Shown in pieces: positions 42,875 through 54,261 of a stretch of DNA of 64,000 nucleotides. Location: positions 1-64,000 of the forward strand of contig JAFKAC010000138.1 in the NCBI GenBank assembly GCA_025766275.1, given 5' to 3'. Source of the stretch: Lactarius indigo. Lineage: Eukaryota; Basidiomycota; Agaricomycetes; Russulales; Russulaceae. The notes under the pieces were generated by a model. That model searched no databases, was not told where the DNA came from, and saw only the letters and a program-made list of their open reading frames with translations. The translations under genes and the position numbers were made by a program. Each line of letters starts with the position of its first letter. The first letter of the stretch is position 1.

Positions 42875-45106
42875 CTACTGCGCGGCCTGGAAGCGCTGCC
42901 GCATCTCTGCGATCTCGCCGGGCGACATACTCGCGAGCGCCTCGAGAGCCGCGTCGTGCTCCTGTTCGCAGTGCCCAACCAGGTCCGGGTACGCCGCGCT
43001 CACCGGGAACGTCGTCACGTGCGTGCTGGGATCGACCTCGCGTTTCCGGAGCCTTGCGACAAAAGGTGTCAGTTTTCTAACCGGAGATAAGGGAAAAGTC
43101 GAGGGAGAACACGCACAGACACATCCGGCATTGGAGCGTGCTCCCCACAGTCTCGTACACCAGTTGGATGTGCTGAATCCCGATCTTGCGCTTCGGGACT
43201 GTAGGGGATGTTTTCGGGGTTTCGGGCTGCGCCGTCTTGGGGGACGGTTGTTCTTGCAGCGTTTGTGGTTGTGTTGCAGGAGTCTTATCAACGGGCGCGG
43301 GCGCTTCTCGTGTATCGGCGACCTCAGACACAGGCGCAGGTGGAGAAGTCGGCGTCGGCGTACGTTCGATCCGACGGCGCTTCGTGGCGCTCTCACCTTC
43401 CTCGGCATCGTCCTCTTCCCTCTTGTACCTCCGCACAGAAGACCTGACCGCGCCTGGGGACGGGGAGGACGACGACTGTGTCGTTGTCCTCGGCGATGAG
43501 CCCGGCGCGGATGTTGGCGTCTGTGTTCGTACAACAGAGTCCTCGGCGGCCTTCGCTAGCACTGGCGCCGAAGCAGGGGAAGACGGTACTGGCGAAGGTG
43601 CAGGCGGCCCGTGGTCAAGTACTACTAGTGGTGGTGGTGTCACCGTCGATGGCGATGTTTTGGCCGATGCGGCGCCGCATGTGCACTTCTCGATGAGCTA
43701 TTAAATAAAAATCCGTCAGAACTGTCGACACGATCCCGCACGGCAGAACGGTGAGCTAATCGGGACGTACCTGGGTCATCTCCGCAAGTCTTCGCTCCAG
43801 GTGTACGCGCGTCCTTCGCTCATTCTGAAAATTACCCATGCCTGTACCGCCATCAGTACCACCCAGACAGAAAAAAAAACATAGACACCAACGCACATTG
43901 TTTCAGCTCCGTCTGCGTATTGCGCAGAGCATGCAGCGCCTGCATGCGCTCCCCTTGCAAGCGCTGCAGGAGTTCGGTAAGAGCCTGCTTCTCGCGCGCC
44001 GAGCGCCCAAGTTCCGCATGCACCGCGGCGAACTCCTGCTGCACCGCGGCAATAGCCGCCGCCCACGTCTGTTCGAGAAGCTCTTTGGCGGGCTGGAGTA
44101 CCTTGAACGCCGCGAGCGCAGGGGGCACCGCGAACCTTTGGTGTTGCTGTTGCTGTGAATGGGATGGCGGGGTATTAGACGCGGACGAAGCGGGCAGGGT
44201 CGGCTGTGCTCGGGCGGACACGGGAGAAAGGGTATGGGCGGGTGGCATTTGCAATGGGCGCGGCGGGCCCCTCGTCTGGGTCCCAGATCCTGGCGTGCTT
44301 TGTACGGCACTACCCGCACCCGCACCGGCGCTGGCGCTAGTATTCGTGCTAGTGGTTGTATCTACACTAGCGCCGGCGACAGCCACCGCCTGCTGTGTGT
44401 GTGTCTGCACTGCTTGCGTCTGCACTGGCTCGCGCATGCGCGTGGTCGAGACCATCTGCATCGTCAGGGGAAAGGGTGCCCCGGTTGGAGGGGCAGGGGC
44501 AGGGGGCTGGGCACGGATCTGGACGAGGGTTTGCTCCGTGCTCGAGCTTGAGTGTACCGGTGCAGTGGCGGGGACTAACATGCTAGCGGTAGTCGGAGTA
44601 TGAGTCATGTTCTGCTGCTGCTGCTGCTGGGTCTGTTGTGGGTCGGTTTGGAGTTGGGCGGGGACGAGCAGCCGTGTTTTTGGGTGGGAGGACGGGAGAG
44701 CAGGTGCAGGTGCAATTTGGGCGTGTGCGATGACATGTTGCGCGTGTGGATCGAAACCGTGAACGAGCTGCTGTAGATGTTGTTGCTGTTGATGCCGTTG
44801 TAGTTGTTCGTGGTACGTCTGAGGAAGCGTAGACACGTGCAGGGGGGCCTGTATATGCGTGGTAGACAGGCCGTCAACGCCAGGCGGCGCCGTCATGGGC
44901 GCGTGAGTATACAAACACGGGTGAGACTGGGGCCGTGATTGTTGTGAATGTGACCGTTGGTGGTTCGTTGGCGAAGACGCCGAGATCGATGACGGGTGGG
45001 ACGCGCGCCTGACTGGGATCGCACCTGGGGCCGGGGCTGCAGCAGGGTCTCGAGTGAGCGAAGGTGGCATGGGGGGGTATTGAGTATATGCCTGACCTTT
45101 TTGCAT
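42875..45106 (-). CDS. Gln-rich coiled-coil protein with a C-terminal zinc finger
   Basis: The start is at 45106 (MQKGQAYTQYPPMPPS). About 300 residues are rich in Gln, Pro, Ala and Ser, including short poly-Q runs. A coiled coil follows (LLEQTWAAAIAAVQQEF...LQGERMQALHALRNTQTELKQ), continuing over an intron into NERRTRVHLERRLAEMTQ (about 43830-43771). After another intron (GTACGT...AATAG) comes LIEKCTCGA, a disordered stretch with the basic KRRR, and finally a zinc finger. The finger's first pair (CRMC, about 43120) is separated by an intron (donor GTGCGT, acceptor GGTTAG) from its H-x4-H pair (GHCEQEH), close to the stop at 42875. The features suggest a nuclear regulatory protein, but no target is known. 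Confidence 0.7.
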
Positions 45107-45422
45107 GGGTGATCAAAGAAAAGTCGCGTGTAACACACAGACGATCTCCGTTGAGGCAGAAGATCGTCGTTCTCACGTCAGCGCTAATCCGGCTTATCCA
45201 ATTATAGCAAGTCATTGCTCAAACCCAATCAATAATACGCTAAAACACTAAGCAAGAGAACAGTGGACAATATGTGGAGCGATATGCATGTACGGAGAAG
45301 AGAGCGGTAACGCAGAAAAAGGAATGGAAAGGACCTCAAGAAGAACTTGATCGAAATTCCGTGAAAAGGTGAAACGTGATCATCGTGAATCGTAAACGAG
45401 AAAGTAACCCCATCTATATCTC
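45107..45422. other. short intergenic stretch
   Basis: Upstream of the coiled-coil/zinc-finger gene and downstream of the Crp1-like gene. No other feature seen. Confidence 0.5.
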
Positions 45423-47547
45423 CTACGCCTTGGCCTCGCTCTTCTTCTTTCCCTTATCGGTAAAGATCTCCTTGAGCTTGTGCAATAAACTATGCCGTTT
45501 CTCCCGCTTCTGCTGGCTCGCGAACCGTGACGAGCCCGTCGGCGAGCTATTCCCGCTCTTGTCCTTTCCATGACCAGGGAACGAGAACTTGCGTGACGCC
45601 TTGCGCCCCAGTGTTTCAGGTAGTGTAGGGGTAGCCGTGGACGTGCTGGCCCCGCTCATGGTCTTCGAGTGCCCGTTGATGGCAGGCGCCACTTGGGGTG
45701 TGGGCTCGGGAGCAGCTGGAGCTTTGGCAGCAGGAGCCTCAACCACCGGTGCGGGCTCAACCACAGGTACTTTAGTCTCAGGTGTAGGCTCAGGAGCGGG
45801 GACCTGGACAGCAGCGACCTCAGCCTTAGCCTCGGGTACAGGTTCAGGTTTAGGAGCGGGCTCTGAGGAGGGTTCGGGGACTGCAGCGGGCTCCTGAGTC
45901 GTAGGGGAAGAAACTTCTTTGGGCTCTTGGGGCGGCGCAGATTCTGGCTCCTCGACTGCGGCGGGAACGGGAACAGGTTCTGTCGGAGGTACGGGTGCGG
46001 ACTCGGGCACAGCGGACGCCTCGGTCCCCTCAACTTCAGTTGATGCAGGAGCGACATCTTCCTTCGGCGATTCAACCTCAACTAGCACGGGTGTAGGCTC
46101 CTCTGGCTGTTCCTCTTCTTCAACTAGCGCGGGAGTGATCTCCTCTGGCTCTTCAACAGGTGCGAGTGTTGTCTCCTCTGGTTCTCCCTCTTCCTCAACC
46201 AGTGCGGGTGTTGTCTCTTCCGGTTCTCCCTCCTCAACCGGTGCGGGTGTTGCCTCCTCTGGTTCTCCCTCTTCCTCAACCGGTGCAGGTGTTGCCTTCT
46301 CTGGTGCTTCCTCTTCTTTAACCGGCGCAGATGTGGTATCCTCTAACCGTGATACTGACTCGGGTGCGGCCGCTGCCTCTTCGACCTGGGGGACCTCTGA
46401 GGAAGCCACTGTACCCGATGCGAAACGCAGGGGAACATGTGTTGAGACCTCGCGCTCAGAGTCGACTCGGGTGGTAGGGGTGGAGTCCTGAGACGGGGTA
46501 CCAGGTAACGAGTTGGGAAGGATGCCAATGGGGACATTAGGCGCTAACTCGGGGATGGGGATCTGGATGGGCCGCTGCGCGAGGGTCATTGACGCAACGT
46601 GGTGAGATAATGACGCACGTACCTCTGAGGCGGCAGGGGCAGGCGAATCCTTGGGGACCTCAGACTCTGACGTAATCTATGTTCCATTGGGTGTCAGCTC
46701 GCAGCCTAGTTAGGTTAGACAGATGGTTTCAAACGAACCTCGTCTGCCGCCTTCTCCACCTCGGTAGGGGTTGGTGCGACCTGGGAAACGGCCGCCTGGG
46801 CCGCTTCGACAGCAGGGACTACGATCTCCTGGACCGCTTCGGGAGTAGGATCCACGGTCGCATCAGATTCGTCGTCCGGAACGCGCGGGTGTTGCTCGGG
46901 TGCAACGTCAGCAGTAGGTGTCGGAGTATCACGAACCACATGGAGGACGGTTCCATTTATCGTTGGCTTTTCAGCGACCTTTTCTGCAGGCTCATGCTCA
47001 ACCTCCGATTCCGAATGATATGATGGTGGCGCGGTAGAGGGCTCAGGCTCTGGTACAACGGGCTTTGGAGGAGCGGTGTACACGTTATTGACAAAGCCGC
47101 CAGGAGCGACCTCTGTGGGCTCGGCGTCGTTGGTCACCCAGCGACCGTCAACGATGAACTTGTAGGCGAACTTGTCTCTCCACGGGACGTAGATGGGGGG
47201 AGCTTCAAAACCATCGGGCTTGCGACTGAGGCGAAGAGAAGTGTTCCACTGTAGGCATAGATGTGGTGGTGCAGAGGAAAATAGGAAAGATGGAAGGCGA
47301 AGTGAAAAGCCCGTGGTGATACCGGGCATGAGCGGATAAAAAGATTAAAACGAAGATAAGAAAGTGGGGGCAGCTAGACTCGCCTCAGGCTTGTCAAAAG
47401 TGCCAGTTACTGTAACCTCGTTGGCATCTGTGTGTGGCCTGTTTTAAGGAAGGAAGAACGTGTAAGTGGAGCAGTGCAGAGAACACGGTAATACGGCGTG
47501 GTGGCGCACCATCGGAGAATGACTTGATGGAGGTCTTGTGAAGACAT
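45423..47547 (-). CDS. Crp1/Mdg1-like protein with AMPK-type glycogen-binding (E-set) domain
   Basis: The start is at 47547 (MSSQDLHQVILRW). An intron with donor GTGCGCC and acceptor AAACAG joins W to PHTDANEVTVTGTFDKPE. An intron with a GC donor (GAG/GCGAGT...CTACAG) joins to WNTSLRLSRKPDGFE. Next comes YVPWRDKFAYKFIVDGRWVTNDAEP, the signature of AMPK1_CBM domains. Two more introns follow (about 46740-46678 and 46622-46570). The rest is a long acidic Pro/Glu/Thr-rich region with imperfect repeats of EEEGEPEEATPAPV, then a basic end (RKASRKFSFPGHGKDK; LLHKLKEIFTDKGKKK) stopping at 45423. The yeast relatives Crp1 and Mdg1 bind cruciform DNA or act in pheromone signalling. The role here is inferred from the domain only. 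Confidence 0.85.
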
Positions 47548-48540
47548 GATGAGATCGTGTTGGCGCAGAGGGCGAGGATCTGAAGAAAACGTGTGCAGGG
47601 ACTAATGGCAAGCAGCCTACAAACCGCGTGGCAGCGAAATGGGGGTGTCGACGAGACGTTGATGGCCGTATCGCTCACCAGGAACGAAAGGGAATGGCTT
47701 TTCCCTTGAAAGGACTCGGAGGAGTGAGGAGTGAGGAGAGGAGAGGGGTCAGGAAGGTCAGAGAGGAGTCCGCCACGAGTTTTCGGAACGCACCGCTGGC
47801 TTGTTTATTCAATGTTCTCGGCGTTGACGTAACAGTAACATATGTCACCACCCAATCCCCACTCGACCCGTTGGTCCCCCTCGAGCCACGACCATCGTGC
47901 ATGCTGCGGCTCGAGGTCATAGGTATCACATGCATTCCAACGCCACGCCAATCTTTAGATCTACACGCGTGTTGTACACGATGAACTCGTCCATGCAAGC
48001 TTGGTCGTTTCGCGAATAGCCTCCCGTGTGGTCCTTGACGGGTCTCGAAATCGATGCTCCGACAGACAGAATGACGTGACGTATAGATGCCGGGAAGTGG
48101 ACGTCCACGACGGAACAGGAATCAGTATTGTTCCATTCACCAAGCGTTCATCATCATCGGGAAACGCCACCCTATCAATTCAAGATAAACGCCTGGTCCT
48201 CGCTTGCGTCCGCCCAGTTGCTAACCTGGGTGACCTCCATCGACTTCTTTCTCCTCCATGGAGTCCCAAAAACGTCAGCAGTCTGACACTCCAGCTTACC
48301 CATCGTTCGCATGTCATCAACTAAACGCCCGATTCAGCCAATCTCATCAGAGACCCGATGATGCCGGGTCCAATAACTGTGCTCCTTCTTTGCTCATCTG
48401 CATCACTGTCAGTCCTGTGCTTCCAAAAGGGCGCATCGCGAAGGCTCTATGCATATATACTGCGCATACGTTCCCCCTTATGAGCTAGACCCACTTATCA
48501 CAGAACCACCTCATCCTCGAAGACCATATTCCCAATCCCA
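47548..48540. other. divergent promoter region
   Basis: Lies between the divergent Crp1-like and GMC oxidoreductase genes. A TATATA at 48455-48460 is about 80 bp upstream of the GMC start. No other gene seen. Confidence 0.55.
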
Positions 48541-51500
48541 TGGCCTCGAATCTATTGATTTCGGTGCAGGACGCGGTGAAGCGCGAGTATGATTATATCG
48601 TCGTCGGTGCGTATATGCCGCGCTTCCACTTGCCCAGCTTACCCAGATGTATGCGTATATGCTATGTAATAGGCGGCGGAGTAAGTGCACTCGCGTCTTA
48701 CTCGATGTACCAGCTCAGGCTTATCCGCGCAGACCGCAGGCCTCGTCGTCGCTACGCGCCTATCTGAGGACCCCTCAGTCTCCGTGCTCGTCCTCGAAGC
48801 AGGACGCGCGAATCTCAACGAGGATTCTCTCAGTGCGTTCCCTCAATTTTATGTCTGTGTTTTTCGCTCATCTTTCCCGCAGCCATGTCCGGGACGTTTG
48901 GGAAGAACTTTTTTAATCCCGATTTCGAGTGGGGTTTTATGACCGTGCGCATTGCATTCAGTTAGTAGTAGCAGAGCGCCCATAAAACGCTGGAATTGCT
49001 CTAGGTCCCCCAAAAACACAGCAACGATACCGCATTCTACTGGCCGCGGTAAGCGTCGTGTTATCGTACTGCACAATAGCTGAACATGGCTTTGCAGTGG
49101 AAAAGGCCTCGGCGGCTCGTCAAGCGTCAACTTCTACGTCTTCACGCATCCCCCGGCTTCGGATATCGACGGTATGACTATATCCTCGTGTAGCTTCCCC
49201 GATCGTCAGTAATCGCGATTTCGCGCCGCAGCGATCGAAAAGCTCGGAAACCCCGGGTGGAACTGGGAGACTTACTTACGATATTCGAGGAAGAGCGAGC
49301 GGTATGTTGCCTTGCCCGATTCGGGCCCTGGTATTGACGATCCTGCGTAGATTTACGCCACCTGATGCAAAGGAAGCAGAGGCGGAGCGCTTGCACTACG
49401 ATCCGGCCCATCACGGCACTGACGGTGAGCGACGCGGGCGATAGCGGGGTTCTAGAAGTTGCTGAGCACGGACGTAGGGCCTATCTCGACGTGTTACCCG
49501 CCGATGCGTACTGGCTGGGACAACCTGTACCAAGATGTACGCTCGCACCAGTCTGAGCGCTTGATTTCGTAAAGTGCTGATCCGTGACAACTAGGCGCTG
49601 GGAAATCTGGGCCTTCCCCCCGCAAAAGATTCGGTATGCCGCGGAGCCTGTCTGCCCCTTAGATTCCTCTGATCATCTACTCTCTCCACCTCAGACCCAA
49701 GGTGATGTACGTACTCGCGCGCCACGCCTTCGTGCGTGAAGCTGATAGTGATTGCAGGGTAATGCTTCGTGGATGGCGACGTGCTCGGTCAACCCTAAGA
49801 CGAACAGACGCTCATACGCTGTGGTACGCTCCTCCCGGGTCCCTCCGTTTGACGGCGGTCTGCTCACTCGCCGCTCGAATGCCGTGACGCCTGGTAGGAG
49901 TACCTTGAGCAAGCAGGCACGCGCAAGAACCTCCACGTGGTCGTCTCCTCTCCTGTGACGAAGGTCCTATTTAAGGATGAGAAAAGGGCGACAGGAGATG
50001 TGGTCGCGTCGGGGGTCGAGTTTGTGCATGACGGAAAGACATATACGGCTCGTGCAAAGAAGGAGGTCATCCTCAGCGCCGGGTGAGCAATCTTTTCGAT
50101 TCTTGAAGCGCAACACGTTACTGATGATTGCGATAGCGCGCTCAAGACACCTCAGGTAAATACCTGCATCGTCTTATGGCGCATATTAATGTTGAATGAT
50201 TTTGGCTGCAGATTCTCGAGTTTTCTGGCATCGGTAACCCGGAAATACTCAGCAAAATAGGCGTTCAGCCGAAGGTCGACCTTCCCAGCGTCGGCGAGAA
50301 CGTGCAGGAACACACCTTCTGTTCATTAGGTTGGGGTACGTGCTCATTCTCTGTCTCCTCGCACTGCAGACCCCAATCCTCCCCCAGAACTCAAAGAACC
50401 CGAAAAATACAACACCCAAGACCCCATCGCAGACGAGGCCATTCTTAAAGAACAGCTCCAACTCTAGTAAGCCCTTCTTTCTTCTAAGTCGTTGCAGCAC
50501 TGAGACCGAACTGGGCGGGACGCACTAGTGAGGAGCACAAGGGCCTCTTTCTCCTCTCTATCCTCGGCGTCGGCACCGGCTCCCTCGCGCGCCTCTCGCC
50601 GGACGGCGCGGCACTCACAGCGGCGCACGAGGCCCGCATCCGCGCGGCACCGGCGGAAAGCTGGCGCCCCGGAGTTGCGGAACAGTATCAGCTGCAGCTC
50701 GACAAGCTCAGCACGAATGCGGCCAGTCTGGAAGTCGTCAGCATGCCTATGTTCCTCTCGCGCCCTAGTACGTCCATCCCCCCTCTGATCGAGTCCGTGG
50801 GGTATTCTGATGATGATTCAAAGACCCGCCTGCGCCTGGGAAGAAGTACTTCACCACCGTGTCGGTTTTGAACCACCCGTGGTCGCGCGGGACTGTCGTA
50901 CGTTGCTTTTTTACTTCTGCCGTCTTTCTGGATTACGTACGACGCACCGCACAGCACGCGACCTCTCCAGACCCCCTCGCGCCACCGGCGTTGGACCCCC
51001 ACTACTTCGAAGATGAATTCGGTCGGTGTATCTCTTCTCTTCACGGTCCACACATCTTATTGACGCGCGCTGCAGACTTGCAAAATATGGTCGAGGTGGT
51101 CAAGTTTACGCGCCGACTCGCAACGACGTCGCCCCTCAGCGACATCATCGGTACGCGCCTAGAATCTTGACTTACTGTACGTAGCTGATGGACGCTCCGG
51201 TCAGCGCGGGAACATAACCCTGGTCCTGAGGTCCAGACGGATGAGGAGATTATTGCATGGGTCAAGCAGTTCACCAACTCGATCGCCCGTACGTCCCTGC
51301 GCTCCCTCCTCCTACCTGTTACAGTCATGCTGATTCATGATGGCAGACACTTCCGGAACATGCTCGATGCTCCCGCGCAACAAGGGGGGCGTCGTTGACC
51401 CGCGTCTGAAGGTCAGTACTTTGAGCACTCGTGTTCCCCCCCCCCCCATTTGCTGCTTCTGAACGTTCGCGCCTAGGTATACGGCACGCACAATCTCCGC

Positions 51501-51716
51501 GTCGTCGACCTGTCCGTCCTTCCGCTGCACATCGGCGCGCCGACTCAGAGTACGTCCTCCTTGCAGTCTGATGCGTAAATCCTCCGTGCTGATGTTTGGT
51601 CGTCATTAGCTTACGTCTATGCATTGGCCGAGCAAGGTACGTAGATTTCCGCGCCATGTCCAACGTGATGCTGACGTGACATTATAGCTTCCGACATCAT
51701 CAAGGGCGTCATCTGA
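48541..51716 (+). CDS. GMC-family FAD oxidoreductase (aryl-alcohol-oxidase-like)
   Basis: An intron-rich gene with roughly a dozen exons. Exon 1 is 48541-48607 (MASNLLISVQDAVKREYDYIVV). An 8-nt microexon, 48673-48680, and the exon from 48733 complete the FAD-binding motif VVGGGTAGL. ATRLSEDPSVSVLVLEAG supplies the ADP-binding strand and Glu. The motifs VPQKHSNDTAFYWPRGKGLGGSSSVNFYV and AIEKLGNPGWNWETYLRYSRKSE follow (signature 1 region). The C-terminal domain has HTSGTCSMLPRNKGGVVDPRLK, whose His codon is completed across the intron ending at about 51346. It ends VYGTHNLRVVDLSVLPLHIGAPTQ and ASDIIKGVI, with the stop at 51714-51716. The family oxidises alcohols with O2 or quinones. No clear signal peptide, so substrate and location are open. 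Confidence 0.85.
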
Positions 51717-53226
51717 GCTGCGCCACGCTCGAGTGTACAAATTTGAAGTTGCCACCATCATCAGCGGACGTTATTGTACTTTCTCATTCTCTTCTGGAAC
51801 AGAGACGCTGCTGCCTGAAAAAGTGTGCGCATTGTGGATCCGCTCCGCGCCATCATGGTACAGTACGGGCCGACTCAGAGGGAGACTAGACAAGTGCTAT
51901 TGGTGACGAGGCGCGTTATCCAACCCTCCGTCGCTTTTCTCCCACACCGGCCTAGACCTAAAATCACGAAAAGGTGGCTTATAATCCCAGCTCAGGTAGA
52001 ACGGGTGGGGGAGGCCTTTTCAAAGAGCGCAAGAAGACAAGCAGGTAGATACAATTCGATCTGGGACCAGGATTACCGGACAAGCGGCAGACACGGCGGT
52101 ACTGATAGACGCACGTTTCTGTGGCGTTCCGTCCCGTCGCGGTATCCTCTCGAATGGTCCTGTTATTTTGGAAGCGCCACTGTTGGCGACTGCGACTGAG
52201 ACAACTGCTCCCGTCAAGCTTCCCGCGTGTATTCACCAAACTCATTTCCCAGCCGAGTTTGAGCACCAAGTTTCCAAAAATGAAAAAATCGAAATGATTG
52301 GCGGAAGGTCTGGACACATGTGAACTCCGAACGCGAGTATGAGCCTGCACAAGTGGTGTGAAGCTTGGGCGGTCACGTTCTCACCGTTGGGCTCGTCTAC
52401 CGTGGTCCTTTGCCCGACGTGCAAATAGAATCGCCTATATGGTATCATTCACCACAACTATGAAACATTTTCTGTGCTTGGGGCACTTTTGTTTCTCCGT
52501 CAGTCATCGATTATTTCCTCCAGTTTATCATAGTCCCGAGACCTGTAAGCTATGTACCCAAGCGTCGAAAGTGGAGAGACACAAAGTCTGGAAAGGAGAC
52601 ACACGGGATCCCATCCGACGACAGCAAAGAATTCATCAGTCTTACGACCCGAGTTTTGAGCCAGACTTATTGATATTGTTGAGGCCAGCGCGGCCTTTGT
52701 CGTATAGCCAAGGGTCGAGGAAGCCAAGCGGGGTGCTACCTTTCGAAACGAGGTGATCATTCAGATAACGGCTGCCACGTTCTGTGCGTTGGCGGTTAGC
52801 TGGTTGCTCAAAGGAACCAGGAGGAGGGAAAGACGCACGTGCGTCGAACCACTCGTGCAGCTGGACGTGTGTCCGAATTTCCCCCGGGGCACAAGCGATA
52901 ACCCGATCGCCTGCGCGGCGATGTCGGGGAATCCACGGCCATCAGGAGCGCACAAATTGGTCAGGCGAGGGCCGTTAACTAGCCGCTATACTTATAACTG
53001 AGGTTCTGAAGGAAGATGGGAACAGCGATCTCCAGGTATTCTGTGTGGCCAATTAGTTCGGAGAACTTGAAGCCGCGTCGTCGCCCGTTGTTCCGCCGAC
53101 ACTTGTGACACACAGATCTATGGAACGTACGGGAGTGTGGTAAGTGACTTATTTACTCCTATGGTTGTGCCTGCTTGCAAACAGAAATTGGTGCCACACG
53201 TAGCCGCCATATGGCGTGCTGTTTGT
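51717..53226. other. stretch without a supported gene
   Basis: Short ORFs only. A minus-strand frame at 52760-52500 (86 residues) opens MITSFRKVAPRLASSTLG, a mitochondrial-presequence-like composition, but it has no family match I know and no clear splice partners. Confidence 0.4.
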
Positions 53227-54261
53227 CTACAGGACGCTGTCTTCATCGATCACGTAATCGAGCTGATCGTCCTTTCGTGATTGTGCCGTGCCACCTGTGC
53301 TGTAGTAGATGTGCGGTATCGGGTACGCCATAGCTTCCGGGTACTTGAATGCCGATGTTCGCCTCGGGGCCGGGCTTTGCTCGGATCGTACCTCCCACCG
53401 TTTTATCTGCGTCACAGTGAATTTCGCGTCTTCCCCGTCGGTGCGATATTCCACCATGAAAGTCGTTAGGTCCTGCGTGCGAGGGCAGTACTGCCCTCCG
53501 TAACCTGAAATCCGAGTATGTTTCAGTCAGGAGCTCTAGGAATGTGAACCCACCGCCGTATTGTACTGCGGGCGCAGGTACGACAGCGTAACATCCTCGC
53601 GGCTCGACAGCACTGCCTTCGCCTGTGCTTCAACTCCCGTGCTGGGGTGCATCTGCGGTCTCATTCCCTCTGCGAGCGGAGAGCCAAAGTAAGTCGTCCA
53701 AACGATTGTTTGTATGTGCCCATGCAGGCATCTAGGAGCGAGTAACTGGTTGCGCGAAGAACCGCGTCGTTCGTCTTGACATGACGGTAGAGCCACACCG
53801 AAGATATCGTTGGCTTGGGACACGGAAATCTTGATGACCTTCAGCCAGTTGCCACCAAGTGTCGTCGAGATGGAGAAGGAACGCCCCAGTACTTAAGCTA
53901 GGAACTGACGAGCTCGAGGGTGTCCGGCTGAGGCACGACGACCTCAGCGACCTGTCCTTTGGATAGCCGTGCGCCATGGCCCATATCTGCCACAGGCAAC
54001 GCACAGGTGGGTACACGCATGCAAAAATGGGCATTGGAGACATATATTGGATGCCTTGGATTGCTGTCCTCGTACAGTGCATCGACCAAGGCGCTCTCGG
54101 GGTGGGACCTGAGAACGAAATAGAGGTCGGTCGTAGTTTCCGTGTTCGGGTGGCACAAGCTCTTCTAGTTCTTCGGGACAGTACTCCATGTATGCTTCAC
54201 CCTCATTCCGTCCCAAAGTATGCAATGGGCGTCGCGAGGCTGCATAGGATTGGGGTTGCAA
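53227..54261 (-). CDS. unrecognised multi-exon gene, tentative
   Basis: Three blocks of protein-like sequence on the minus strand lie in a plausible exon order. They are ELVPPEHGNYDRPL or its shifted frame TTTDLYFVLRSHPESALVDAL (about 54190-54050), then GARLSKGQVAEVVVPQPDTLELVSS (about 53975-53898). Next is GGNWLKVIKISVSQANDIFGV (about 53860-53800), and finally LSYLRPQYNTA with GQYCPRTQDLTTFMVEYRTDG and IYYSTGG to a stop at 53227. Some joins have short GT-AG introns, such as the one around 54030-53980. I do not recognise the family and cannot complete the model. It could be a decayed gene. Confidence 0.3.

Noticed and set aside
45919..46491. Ser/Gly-rich plus-strand ORF of 190 codons
   Set aside because: Antisense of the acidic Pro/Glu/Thr repeats of the Crp1-like gene.
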